This document shows positions 16,707-24,768 of a stretch of DNA of 35,453 bases, in pieces. Position 1 is the stretch's first letter. Each line of letters opens with the position of its first letter. The stretch is from NCBI GenBank assembly GCA_937900675.1, contig CALCEA010000051.1, forward strand, positions 1 to 35,453. Direction: 5' to 3'. The position numbers and the translations under genes are program-made. This DNA comes from an uncultured Chitinophagaceae bacterium. GTDB taxonomy: Bacteria; Bacteroidota; Bacteroidia; Chitinophagales; Chitinophagaceae. The notes under the pieces are model-generated. The model made no database searches. It was not told where the DNA came from and was given only the letters and a program-made list of their open reading frames with translations.

Positions 16707-18833
16707 TTAAGCTTGCTCAGGCTTTGGTAATAAAGCTTTATGGCTTAATTTGAATTTACCTGTTTTAGGATCCAAACCTACCAATTTAACCTTTACTTCG
16801 TCACCTTCTTTGAAGATACCATCCATAGTCTCCAAACGCTTCCAGCTGATCTCACTAATGTGTAATAAGCCTTGTTTGCCTGGCATGAATTCTACAAATG
16901 CACCAAACTCTTTAATGCCTTTTACAACACCATCATACACATCTCCAATTTCTGGAACTGCAACGATACCGTTGATCCATTTAACTGCAGCATCCAAGCT
17001 TTCCTTATTAGCAGAGAAAATGCTTACTTCACCATGGTTATCTACTTCTTCAATATTGATAGTAGCACCAGTTACTCTTTGCATTTCTTGGATAATCTTT
17101 CCACCTGGTCCGATGACTGCACCAATAAATTCTTTATCGATGATTAATTTAACCATTCTTGGAGCATGAGGCTTCACATCTGCTCTTGCAGCTGGAATAC
17201 ACTCATACATCGCATCTAATATGTGTAAGCGACCTTTTTTAGCTTGAGACAATGCTTCACGCATAATATCCATGCTTAAACCGTCTACTTTAATATCCAT
17301 TTGAACACCACAGATACCGTCTCTTGTACCAGTTACTTTGAAGTCCATATCACCTAAATGATCTTCATCTCCTAAGATATCTGTTAAGATTGCATATTTA
17401 CCATCTTCTCTAGAGATTAATCCCATTGCCACACCACTTACATGCTTTGGAACAGGAACACCTGCATCCATTAATGCTAGAGAACCAGCACAAACAGTTG
17501 CCATAGAAGAAGAACCATTTGATTCTAATATATCAGATACCACACGCAAAGTATAAGGGAACACAGTGCTATCTGGTAACATTTGCTTTAAAGATCTTTG
17601 TGCCAAGTTACCATGACCTACTTCACGACGACCTACACCACGCATCATTTTTACTTCACCAGTAGAGAATGGAGGGAAATTATAATGCAAGAAGAATTTT
17701 TGATATTCAGCACTTGCAGCAGTCTCCTGCATTAACTCGTCTAATTTAGTACCTAATGTTACAGTAGTTAAAGATTGAGTCTCTCCTCTTGTAAATAAAG
17801 AAGAGCCGTGTGGAGTGGGTAATGGAGAAGTTTCCATGGCTAATGGACGAACTTGATCTAACTGACGACCATCTAAACGAATACGACTATCAACAATCAT
17901 ATTTCTAACAACTTCCCACTTCAAGTCTTCGTAATACTTTCCTGCTAATTTCTTTTGCAAGTCAGTAATATCTGTACCTAAATGTTCGATGATTTCTTTT
18001 TTCAATGCACTAAACGCATCACTTCTTTCATGCTTAGCAGAACCCATTCTTGCAATCGCATCTACTTTAGCAGTTGCGAATTCGTATACTTTTTTCTTGA
18101 TCTCTTCGTCTTGTTCTGGTTTTTTATAATCACGCACTTGTGTGATACCAACTAACTTTCTTAATTCAGCTTGCGCTTTAATTTGCTTGTTGATAGCAGC
18201 ATGTGCTAATTCTAAACACTCTACTAATTCTTCTTCAGAACATTCTTTCGCTTCACCTTCTACCATCATCAAGTTCTTCTCTGTAGCAGCAATGATGAAT
18301 TCTAATTCACAATTTGCTAATTGTGCTTTAGAAGGATTGATTACAAATTTGCCATCAATCTTTGCAATTCTTACTTCAGAAATAATTTCTTTAATAGGAA
18401 TATCAGACACTGCTAATGCAGCTGATGCAGCCAAACATGCTAATGAATCAGGCATTACATTCTCATCGCTAGAAACCAATGAGATCAATACTTGTACATC
18501 ACATAAATAATCTTCTGGGAACAATGGTCTTAATGCACGGTCAATTAAACGGCTAGTTAAGATTTCATAATCATTTAATCTTGCTTCCCTCTTAAAGAAA
18601 GATCCTGGGATACGGCCTGCAGATGCAAACTTCTCTTGGTAATCTACGCTCAAAGGGAAAAAGTCTTGTCCTTCTTTTGGATCTTTATTCGCAACAACTG
18701 TTGCTAATAAAATACAATTTCCTTGTCTAACGGTAACAGCTCCATCTGCTTGACGAGCTAGTTTACCTGTTTCTATAAATATCTCTTGTCCGGGATTTAC
18801 CTCGAACTTCACTGATTTAGGTTGTGATAACAT
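16707..18833 (-). CDS. pnp: Polyribonucleotide nucleotidyltransferase (PNPase)
   Basis: PNPase degrades RNA 3'-to-5' by phosphorolysis and can also add tails. The 708-residue product contains two RNase PH domains; the second includes FTRGETQSL and MMRGVGRREVGHGNLAQR. An alpha-helical linker separates them. They are followed by a KH domain (VIGPGGKIIQEMQ) and a C-terminal S1 domain (GDVYDGVVKGIKEFGAFVEFMPGKQGLLHISEIS). I started it at 18833 (MLSQPKSVKF). The frame extends 12 codons upstream, but MLSQPK follows an A-rich stretch typical of starts in this phylum and matches the usual N-terminus. It is downstream of rpsO, the widespread rpsO-pnp pairing, with a hairpin in the gap between them. 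Confidence 0.96.
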   Translation of the reverse strand: MLSQPKSVKFEVNPGQEIFIETGKLARQADGAVTVRQGNCILLATVVANKDPKEGQDFFPLSVDYQEKFASAGRIPGSFFKREARLNDYEILTSRLIDRALRPLFPEDYLCDVQVLISLVSSDENVMPDSLACLAASAALAVSDIPIKEIISEVRIAKIDGKFVINPSKAQLANCELEFIIAATEKNLMMVEGEAKECSEEELVECLELAHAAINKQIKAQAELRKLVGITQVRDYKKPEQDEEIKKKVYEFATAKVDAIARMGSAKHERSDAFSALKKEIIEHLGTDITDLQKKLAGKYYEDLKWEVVRNMIVDSRIRLDGRQLDQVRPLAMETSPLPTPHGSSLFTRGETQSLTTVTLGTKLDELMQETAASAEYQKFFLHYNFPPFSTGEVKMMRGVGRREVGHGNLAQRSLKQMLPDSTVFPYTLRVVSDILESNGSSSMATVCAGSLALMDAGVPVPKHVSGVAMGLISREDGKYAILTDILGDEDHLGDMDFKVTGTRDGICGVQMDIKVDGLSMDIMREALSQAKKGRLHILDAMYECIPAARADVKPHAPRMVKLIIDKEFIGAVIGPGGKIIQEMQRVTGATINIEEVDNHGEVSIFSANKESLDAAVKWINGIVAVPEIGDVYDGVVKGIKEFGAFVEFMPGKQGLLHISEISWKRLETMDGIFKEGDEVKVKLVGLDPKTGKFKLSHKALLPKPEQA

Positions 18834-18886
18834 TTTTAATTTTTTTGGTGTTGTAAGCAATGCAACCAAGGCATATAAACAACTAA

Positions 18887-18911
18887 TCCCAACCGTGGTG
18901 TACAGTTGGGA
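18887..18911 (-). promoter_or_regulatory. Hairpin in the rpsO-pnp intergenic region
   Basis: TCCCAAC (18887-18893) and GTTGGGA (18905-18911) form a perfect 7-bp GC-containing stem with an 11-base loop. No U run follows on the minus strand, so it is not a standard terminator. In E. coli this gap carries a structure cut by RNase III through which PNPase represses itself. A similar role here is inference. Confidence 0.55.
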
Positions 18912-18934
18912 CAGCTATTATAAGATGTTCTTGA

Positions 18935-19207
18935 TTATTTTCTTAAGCCTAATTTCTCAATTAGTGCGCGGTAACCAGTAAGGTTATGTTTTTGTAAATA
19001 AACCAATAAACGCTTACGCTGACCCACTAATTGCATTAAACCTCTCTGAGTAGAGTGATCTTTATGATTTGCTTTTAAGTGACCAGAGATATGCGCAATG
19101 CGTTCTGTTAAGTAGGCAATTTGACCTTCAATAGAACCTGTGTTGGTTGCTTTTCCACCAAATTCAGCAAAAATGCTTGCTTTTTTCTCTTTTGTTAATG
19201 TAGACAT
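18935..19207 (-). CDS. rpsO: 30S ribosomal protein S15
   Basis: The 90-residue product starts MSTLTKEKKASIFAEFGG and has the family motifs TGSIEGQIAYLTERI and HLKANHKDHSTQRGLMQLVGQRKRLLVYL, which bind the 16S central-domain junction. The frame extends seven codons upstream (MQKKKFY), but the start at 19207 gives the family's standard length. It is the first gene of the rpsO-pnp unit, with a well-formed promoter 62 bases upstream and a leader containing a stable hairpin. Confidence 0.97.
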   Translation of the reverse strand: MSTLTKEKKASIFAEFGGKATNTGSIEGQIAYLTERIAHISGHLKANHKDHSTQRGLMQLVGQRKRLLVYLQKHNLTGYRALIEKLGLRK

Positions 19208-19224
19208 GTAAAACTTCTTTTTTT

Positions 19225-19243
19225 GCAACTAACTGTTAGCTGC
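19225..19243 (-). promoter_or_regulatory. Hairpin in the rpsO leader
   Basis: In the rpsO transcript this stretch reads GCAGCTAACAGTTAGTTGC. It folds into an 8-bp stem with one G-U pair and a CAG loop, 18 bases before the start codon. S15 represses its own translation through leader structures in several phyla, so this is a candidate autoregulatory site. Confidence 0.45.
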
Positions 19244-19268
19244 GGTTTTATTTCATTTATTTCGGCTG

Positions 19269-19301
19269 CAAAGATAAGGAAAAAGGCCTGAACTAATCAA
19301 A
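19269..19301 (-). promoter_or_regulatory. rpsO promoter (TTTG -33 and TATCTTTG -7)
   Basis: On the minus strand TTTG (19301-19298) is followed after 21 bases by TATCTTTG (19276-19269). This is one of the two best complete promoter matches in the window. Transcription would start near 19262, giving a leader of about 55 bases. The -33 element lies inside the last codons of lolA. Confidence 0.72.
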
Positions 19302-19916
19302 TATTTCCGCGTTCTTTGGGTATTTTGCCCTGTTAAATAGGAATATTTTGTCGTTCAAGCTAGCTGCGTAATTAATGGACCCTACTTTAACATCGGTCAT
19401 GTTATTGCTTTTGTCCAAAATTAAGGCACTTGATAAGGCAGATTGCTGCTTATTGATCACTAAAGTCACTTTTTGAAAGCTTTTACGCTTGTCAATAGGA
19501 TATAATTCAATGGTAGCTTTGGCATTATCCTGAGATAACAACTTGAAATTGAAGTCTTTATCGTAGTTTCCAGATAATAATTTTTGTGGACTAAGGGTTT
19601 GGTCAGACTCGGCTACACTTGATTTAGAGATACTATTCACCCCGTCAAAATTGTAGATATTCACCCCATCACAAAGGATCTCCATTTTACCTTCTTTCAA
19701 TAGGTATTTGTCTCCCTTCATTTGTAAAGCTATTTGTTTAGCTCCTAAGGTCTTGCCCTTATTGTTCTTTGAAGTGAGTGTGATGTTGACCAAAATGCCT
19801 TTAGAAGCCTTCACTTTAGCCCCTATTTGATCCAATAATTGCTTAGCAACCGCGTCTTTTTGAGCTGAAACTGTTAAAGACAAAAAGGTAAATACACTTA
19901 ATATAAAGGTTTTCAT
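19293..19916 (-). CDS. lolA: LolA-like periplasmic outer-membrane lipoprotein carrier
   Basis: The 207-residue product starts MKTFILSVFTFLSLTVSAQ, a signal peptide cut after SA. It has the LolA beta-sheet pattern: an amphipathic helix AVAKQLLDQIGAKVKAS, then repeated strands such as GILVNITLT, KGDKYLLKEGKMEILCDGVNIYNFD, QKLLSGNYDKDFNFKLL and KVTLVINKQQSALSSALILD. LolA ferries lipoproteins across the periplasm. The Bacteroidota version is diverged, so the specific cargo role is family-level inference. The frame begins nine codons earlier (19943), but only the 19916 start gives a clean signal peptide. It lies 43 bases after ftsK on the same strand, a common Bacteroidota pairing. Confidence 0.85.
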   Translation of the reverse strand: MKTFILSVFTFLSLTVSAQKDAVAKQLLDQIGAKVKASKGILVNITLTSKNNKGKTLGAKQIALQMKGDKYLLKEGKMEILCDGVNIYNFDGVNSISKSSVAESDQTLSPQKLLSGNYDKDFNFKLLSQDNAKATIELYPIDKRKSFQKVTLVINKQQSALSSALILDKSNNMTDVKVGSINYAASLNDKIFLFNRAKYPKNAEIFD

Positions 19917-19959
19917 AGGGGGCCTATTGCTTTGATACTGCAAAAATAATCAATGTTAT

Positions 19960-22473
19960 CTAAAGATTTTGCAAAAAGTCATGCAATTCCGCATCCGTTT
20001 TATACAAAACCTCCCTTGGTTTACTACCCTGGCTTGGACCAACAATACCAGCGGATTCTAATTGATCCATTAATCTTCCGGCTCTATTATAACCTAATTT
20101 CATTCTTCTTTGAATTAATGAAGTAGATCCCATTTGTGCATTGACAATTAATTTAGCTGCATCTTCAAATAAAGCATCTCTTTCATTAGGATCAAATCCA
20201 CCACCTGCATCCATATCTTTTTCATCAATATATTCAGGTAATAAAAATGCTTGAGGATATCCTTTTTGTTCTGCAATAAAACTACACACTCTATCTACTT
20301 CTGGCGTATCTACAAAAGCACATTGTAAACGAGTAATCTCTCCATTGTAACTCACCAACATGTCCCCTTTACCAATTAATTGTTCTGCACCACCTGCATC
20401 TAAAATAGTTCTACTATCAACTTTACTAGAAACTTTAAATGCAATACGCGCAGGGAAATTGGCTTTAATAGTACCTGTAATAATATTTACAGAAGGTCTT
20501 TGTGTTGCAATGATTAAGTGAATACCCACCGCACGAGCTAGCTGAGCTAAACGAGCAATCGGCATCTCTACTTCTTTACCTGCCGTCATAATTAAGTCTG
20601 CAAACTCATCCACTACTAAAACAATGAATGGTAAATATTGATGCCCTTTTTCTGGATTTAATTTTCTAGCAGTAAATTTCTCATTGTATTCTTTGATATT
20701 TCTACAACCTGCTTCTTTTAATAAATCGTAACGATTATCCATCTCAATACATAATGCATTTAATGTATTGATTACTTTTTTAGTATCTGTGATAATCGCA
20801 TCTTCTTCTCCTGGAAGTTTAGCTAAGAAATGTTTTTCAATAACACGGTATAAACTTAATTCCACTTTTTTAGGATCCACCATCACAAATTTTAATTGAG
20901 ATGGATGTTTCTTATATAACAATGAAACCAAAATTGCATTCAATCCTACTGACTTACCCTGACCAGTAGCACCTGCCATTAATAAGTGTGGCATGCTGGC
21001 TAGATCTACGATAAAGTTTTCGTTATCAATTTTCTTTCCAATGGCAATTGGTAAAGAGAAAGTACTTGATTGAAACTTTTCACTTGCCAATAAGGTTTTC
21101 ATACTCACCACAGATTTGCGAATATTAGGTACTTCAATACCAATAGTTCCCTTACCTGGAATAGGTGCAATAATACGAATACCCAATGCCGCTAAGCTTA
21201 ATGCAATATCGTCTTCTAAGTTTTTGATTCTGCTAATACGAACACCTGGAGCAGGAACAATTTCATATAAAGTAACGGTTGGACCAACTGTTGCAGTTAT
21301 TCTTTGAATAGCAATATCATAATTTTTTAGCGTAGCGATAATTTGATTCTTGTACATCTCCAATTCTTCAGGATCTTGTACAATTTTTTCAGAACCATGC
21401 GTCTCTAATAAATTAATATGGGGATACTTGTAATTTTTTAAATCTAAAGTTGCATCGTACTTGGTGGCCAAAGAACCTACACTTGCTACTACCTTTTCTT
21501 TGGTAGATTCATTTATTTCTAAATCCAGGTCTTCTAATAATTCATCATCAAAATCTTCAGGCTCAGCGTCTTCTTCCTCAATGTCTAGCGTTTTTTTTTC
21601 CTCGGAATCCATATCCAACTCTTGCTCAGGCTCCAAACTCAATTCATCAATAAATAATTTAGGCCCTAATGGATCTTCTGCAATTTCATCGGTCTCTGGC
21701 ATAATGACACTAATACCCATATCATTCTTTAAAGTATTACCACTTGCAGCAACCGGATCAACAGGAGCGTTTAAATCCCACTCTTGCTTAACCGCTTCTT
21801 CAGTGTCTTCACTAACAAATTCAGGTTCTGCTTTTTTAGGCAACAATCCCTCAAAATTAGGAACATTGAAACTTGGATTAAATCTCCATATAATGAAACT
21901 AAATCCAGCAATAAATAAAATAGCACCCGTTCCAAAAACGCCTACCCACTTAATCATCCACGCACTGGTATATTCTCCCAAAGCACCGCCCCAAGAAAAT
22001 GCAGCAGTTGGTGTGACAAAAGCAAAGCATGTACTTAATACCAATAATCCCACTAATACATATCTTAGGTTACGCCATAAACTAAATATGGTTTTAGTAA
22101 AAAATAAATTCACCCCTAAGACAAAGAAAAAACTACAAAATAAATAAGCAGCAACACCAAATCCATTAAACATAATTTGATACGCCACAAATGCTCCAAG
22201 ATATCCTAATAAGTTATTGGCTTTAACATCGTTGATAGAAAATAAATGGGTGCGCCATAATTGAACCATATCTTGGTCGTCCTGCCAAGTAAAAATGTAT
22301 GATGTAAATGCAACAAATAAAAAGAGCGTGAATAAAAGTGATAATGCCCCTAATATTTTAGAAGTTCTTTCATCCTTCACCACTTCAGTTACATTGATCG
22401 CAGCTTCTTTATCTGGATTTAAAGCCTCTTGATTCGGTTTGGTTTCTTTCTTTGTTCTAAGCGTATTTGCCAT
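19960..22473 (-). CDS. ftsK: DNA translocase FtsK
   Basis: FtsK is anchored at the septum and pumps chromosome termini into daughter cells. The 837-residue product has four or five membrane segments in residues 40-195 and an acidic, probably disordered linker (about 215-325). The alpha/beta RecA-like motor has Walker A AGATGQGKSVG (500-510) and Walker B FIVLVVDEFADL. The C-terminal gamma winged-helix domain (about 765-837) ends in NRAGRLMDQLESAGIVGPSQGSKPREVL and reads the orienting DNA sequences. The linker is short compared with E. coli, as usual for this phylum. An exact -7 element lies only five bases before the ATG, so the mRNA may be nearly leaderless. Inverted GATAAC repeats flank that element. 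Confidence 0.96.
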   Translation of the reverse strand: MANTLRTKKETKPNQEALNPDKEAAINVTEVVKDERTSKILGALSLLFTLFLFVAFTSYIFTWQDDQDMVQLWRTHLFSINDVKANNLLGYLGAFVAYQIMFNGFGVAAYLFCSFFFVLGVNLFFTKTIFSLWRNLRYVLVGLLVLSTCFAFVTPTAAFSWGGALGEYTSAWMIKWVGVFGTGAILFIAGFSFIIWRFNPSFNVPNFEGLLPKKAEPEFVSEDTEEAVKQEWDLNAPVDPVAASGNTLKNDMGISVIMPETDEIAEDPLGPKLFIDELSLEPEQELDMDSEEKKTLDIEEEDAEPEDFDDELLEDLDLEINESTKEKVVASVGSLATKYDATLDLKNYKYPHINLLETHGSEKIVQDPEELEMYKNQIIATLKNYDIAIQRITATVGPTVTLYEIVPAPGVRISRIKNLEDDIALSLAALGIRIIAPIPGKGTIGIEVPNIRKSVVSMKTLLASEKFQSSTFSLPIAIGKKIDNENFIVDLASMPHLLMAGATGQGKSVGLNAILVSLLYKKHPSQLKFVMVDPKKVELSLYRVIEKHFLAKLPGEEDAIITDTKKVINTLNALCIEMDNRYDLLKEAGCRNIKEYNEKFTARKLNPEKGHQYLPFIVLVVDEFADLIMTAGKEVEMPIARLAQLARAVGIHLIIATQRPSVNIITGTIKANFPARIAFKVSSKVDSRTILDAGGAEQLIGKGDMLVSYNGEITRLQCAFVDTPEVDRVCSFIAEQKGYPQAFLLPEYIDEKDMDAGGGFDPNERDALFEDAAKLIVNAQMGSTSLIQRRMKLGYNRAGRLMDQLESAGIVGPSQGSKPREVLYKTDAELHDFLQNL

Positions 22474-22493
22474 GATAACAAATATAAGTTATC
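22474..22493 (-). promoter_or_regulatory. ftsK promoter -7 element inside a GATAAC-N8-GTTATC inverted repeat
   Basis: The minus strand carries TATATTTG (22486-22479), an exact TAnnTTTG match ending five bases before the ATG. It is bracketed by GATAAC (22474-22479) and GTTATC (22488-22493), a perfect inverted hexamer with an 8-base spacer. A protein bound there would block RNA polymerase. Confidence 0.5.
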
Positions 22494-22502
22494 CCAAATT
22501 CT

Positions 22503-22519
22503 CTAAAAAGCTTTTTTAG
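22503..22519 (-). terminator. AT-rich inverted repeat after the gcdH-aroK-DUF423 unit
   Basis: CTAAAAAG (22503-22510) runs directly into CTTTTTTAG (22511-22519), a near-perfect palindrome with one extra T. It could act as a weak terminator for the operon ending at 22553, but the stem is AT-rich and there is no separate loop. Confidence 0.35.
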
Positions 22520-22550
22520 CCAATGTGCAAAAAGGGAAAATGTAAGGCAT

Positions 22551-22567
22551 AGTTATCCACGATAACT
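22551..22567. repeat. Inverted repeat AGTTATC-CAC-GATAACT at the DUF423 stop codon
   Basis: AGTTATC (22551-22557) and GATAACT (22561-22567) are exact reverse complements, separated by CAC. The arms contain the same GTTATC/GATAAC hexamers as the repeat at the ftsK promoter 60-90 bases away. The unit also contains TTATCCACG, one base off a DnaA box. Confidence 0.6.
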
Positions 22568-22963
22568 CGCAATTCCCCAACAGGTCCATCCTGTTATAAA
22601 AAACAAACCTCCTAGAGGTGTGATGGGGCCAACCCATGCACCCAGTGTAAAAGGCAAAATGCTACTGGTAGCAATTAAATATAATGATCCACTAAATAAA
22701 ATAATTCCAATGGTCATGCACAAAGCAGCTCTTTGCATCCACTTTGTAGCTAGATCTGAATGCTCATATTTTTTTGCATTCACCATTGCTAATGACAAAA
22801 CGATTAATGCAATAGCGTGAATAATTTGATATCGAACACCTGTTTCAAACACCTGCAGTCTATCTAAAGGCAATAATGCTTTCAATGCATGTGCTCCAAA
22901 AGCACCTAATATAACAGCTATTGCAGCAAATACAATACCTCTTATTTGAATAGATCTATGCAT
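22553..22963 (-). CDS. DUF423 family small membrane protein
   Basis: The product is 136 residues with four hydrophobic segments. It shows the DUF423 (YgdD-like) hallmarks: GAFGAHALK near residue 20, then FETGVRYQIIHAIALI, FSGSLY and a C-terminal GPITPLGGLFFITGW. Function is unknown for the family; it is a conserved inner-membrane protein. Its start codon overlaps the last eight bases of aroK, so the two are translationally linked. It is the last gene of the gcdH-aroK unit. Confidence 0.9.
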   Translation of the reverse strand: MHRSIQIRGIVFAAIAVILGAFGAHALKALLPLDRLQVFETGVRYQIIHAIALIVLSLAMVNAKKYEHSDLATKWMQRAALCMTIGIILFSGSLYLIATSSILPFTLGAWVGPITPLGGLFFITGWTCWGIASYRG

Positions 22964-23471
22964 GTTGTTGTATTATTTGTTTTAGCTTGGCATCATTAAT
23001 TTGCTCTGAGCTTAATCTATAATCTGCTTGAATATAAAAAGAATGTCTTTCCACTAATTTATCTTGAATAAACTTTGTCAAGTCTTTCTCACTCAAATTG
23101 GCAATTAATGGTCTATGTGCTTTTTCTTCCACCAATCTTTTTACTAAGATTTCTACAGATTCATCTAACCAAATCACTATACCCTCTTTTTTCATCCAAG
23201 CCATATTGTCTTGAAAACAAGGGGTACCACCACCTGTAGCCAATACGAATTTTTTCTTTTCTTTAAACCATCTTAAAATCTTTGCTTCTGTTTTTCTGAA
23301 TTGCTCTTCTCCATCTTCAGCAAAAATTTCAGCAATGGTTTTCTCTTCGTTCATCTCAATTAAATCATCTAAATCGTACCCAGCTGATTTAATCCATTTT
23401 GCTATTTTTTTTGTCCAGTAAGATTTTCCTGAACCCATCATGCCCACTAAAAATATCTTTTCTGCTGCCAT
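22956..23471 (-). CDS. aroK: Shikimate kinase
   Basis: Shikimate kinase phosphorylates shikimate at the 3-OH in the chorismate pathway. The 171-residue product has the Walker A GMMGSGKS (10-17), the shikimate-site DLDDLIE with following EEQFRKTE, the ATGGGTPCF substrate loop, and a lid region containing AHRPLI, whose Arg contacts ATP. The nucleotide fold and length are normal. It lies 20 bases after gcdH and overlaps the DUF423 gene by eight bases. The pairing with an acyl-CoA dehydrogenase has no obvious metabolic logic and probably reflects cotranscription only. Confidence 0.94.
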   Translation of the reverse strand: MAAEKIFLVGMMGSGKSYWTKKIAKWIKSAGYDLDDLIEMNEEKTIAEIFAEDGEEQFRKTEAKILRWFKEKKKFVLATGGGTPCFQDNMAWMKKEGIVIWLDESVEILVKRLVEEKAHRPLIANLSEKDLTKFIQDKLVERHSFYIQADYRLSSEQINDAKLKQIIQQHA

Positions 23472-23491
23472 AGCTCAATCCAATTTTCAAC

Positions 23492-24676
23492 TTATTTAAA
23501 TGCATTAAAGCCTGTTACTTCCATTCCTGTAATTAACAAGTGAATATCATGTGTTCCCTCGTAGGTAATTACACTTTCTAAATTCATCATATGTCTCATT
23601 ACGGAATACTCTCCTGTGATACCCATACCACCCAACATTTGTCTTGCAGCTCTTGCAATATTGGTAGCAATTTCACAACTATTTCTTTTAGCCATACTAA
23701 TTTGAGCAGGAGTAGCTCTACCCTGGTTCATCAAAACACCCAAACGCCAAACCATTAATTGCGCTTTGGTAATTTCAGTCACCATTTCAGCCAATTTCTT
23801 TTGTTGTAATTGAAATGCACCAATGGGTTTATCAAATTGAATTCTTTCTTTACTATATCTCAATGCAGTATCATAACAATCCATGGCAGCACCCAATGCA
23901 CCCCATGCAATACCATATCTTGCTTTACTCAAACAGCCTAATGGACCTTTCAATCCTTCAATATTGGGTAAAATATTTTCTTTAGGAACTTTTACATTAT
24001 CAAAAACCAATTCACCTGTAGCACTTGCTCTTAAACTCCATTTGCCATGGGTTGTTGGAGTAGTAAATCCTTCCATACCTCGTTCTACAATCACACCTTT
24101 AATTTTACCTTCTTCATTTTTTGCCCATACCACTGCAACATCTGCAAAAGGAGCATTACTGATCCACATTTTTGCACCATTCAATATTACATGATCACCC
24201 GCATCTTTTATATTAGTCAACATACCTGATGGATTAGATCCATGATCAGGCTCGGTTAATCCAAAACAACCTAACCATTCTCCAGAAGCCAACTTGGGTA
24301 AATACTTTTTCTTTTGTGCTTCATTACCGTATGCGTAGATAGGAAACATTACCAATGAACCTTGCACACTTGCAGTACTTCTTACACCACTATCTCCTCT
24401 TTCTAATTCTTGCATCATTAAACCATAACTAATATAGTCCAAACCACCTCCACCATACTCTGCTGGAACAGTTGGTCCAAAAACGCCAAGGTCTCCTAAT
24501 TGTTTTACAATTTGCTGAGGGAATTCTGCTCTTTGAGCATAGTCTTCAATGATGGGAGAAATTTCTTTTTTCACATAATCTCTTACAGCATTTCTTACCA
24601 TTAAATGTTCTTCACTCAACAATTCATCTAACTGATAATGATCTGGAGATTCAAATAAGTCTGCTCTTACTGCCAT
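23492..24676 (-). CDS. gcdH: Acyl-CoA dehydrogenase, probably glutaryl-CoA dehydrogenase
   Basis: This 394-residue FAD enzyme has the acyl-CoA dehydrogenase layout: an N-terminal helical domain, a beta domain with GCFGLTEPDHGSNPSGM and WISNAPFADVAVVWA, and a C-terminal helical domain with RIQFDKPIGAFQLQQKKLAEM and ARQMLGGMGITGEYSVMRHMMNLESVITYEGTHDIH. The Glu of YEGT is the catalytic base. The TEPDHGS segment and the YEGTHDIHLL ending match the glutaryl-CoA dehydrogenase branch, which oxidises and decarboxylates glutaryl-CoA to crotonyl-CoA in lysine and tryptophan breakdown. Another short-chain substrate is possible. It is the promoter-proximal gene of the gcdH-aroK-DUF423 unit and is divergent from dctA. 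Confidence 0.85.
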   Translation of the reverse strand: MAVRADLFESPDHYQLDELLSEEHLMVRNAVRDYVKKEISPIIEDYAQRAEFPQQIVKQLGDLGVFGPTVPAEYGGGGLDYISYGLMMQELERGDSGVRSTASVQGSLVMFPIYAYGNEAQKKKYLPKLASGEWLGCFGLTEPDHGSNPSGMLTNIKDAGDHVILNGAKMWISNAPFADVAVVWAKNEEGKIKGVIVERGMEGFTTPTTHGKWSLRASATGELVFDNVKVPKENILPNIEGLKGPLGCLSKARYGIAWGALGAAMDCYDTALRYSKERIQFDKPIGAFQLQQKKLAEMVTEITKAQLMVWRLGVLMNQGRATPAQISMAKRNSCEIATNIARAARQMLGGMGITGEYSVMRHMMNLESVITYEGTHDIHLLITGMEVTGFNAFK

Positions 24677-24707
24677 GGTTGAAAATTTAAAATGAGAATT
24701 TCTTATA

Positions 24708-24715
24708 CAAATCTA
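24708..24715 (-). promoter_or_regulatory. -7 promoter element for gcdH
   Basis: The minus strand reads TAGATTTG, an exact TAnnTTTG match, 31 bases before the gcdH ATG. A short inverted repeat lies directly upstream of it, where an activator or repressor would bind. Confidence 0.55.
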
Positions 24716-24721
24716 AGTCAA

Positions 24722-24737
24722 ACTAACTTGAGTTAGT
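24722..24737. promoter_or_regulatory. Candidate operator ACTAAC-TTGA-GTTAGT between gcdH and dctA
   Basis: ACTAAC (24722-24727) and GTTAGT (24732-24737) are perfect reverse complements with a TTGA spacer. The site lies in the 92-base divergent gap, just upstream of the gcdH -7 element and about 30 bases before the dctA start. A dimeric regulator controlling both genes is possible. Confidence 0.4.
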
Positions 24738-24768
24738 AATTATTCATAAAAATTGTCTATTTTAAAGT

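Noticed and set aside
16750..17169. Open frame of 139 codons opposite pnp
   Set aside because: It lies inside the KH/S1 coding region of pnp and is a frame shadow with no recognisable domain.
21461..22147. A 228-codon open frame opposite ftsK
   Set aside because: It is antisense to the acidic linker and membrane region of ftsK; the product is Ser/Asn low-complexity, with no start context or homology.
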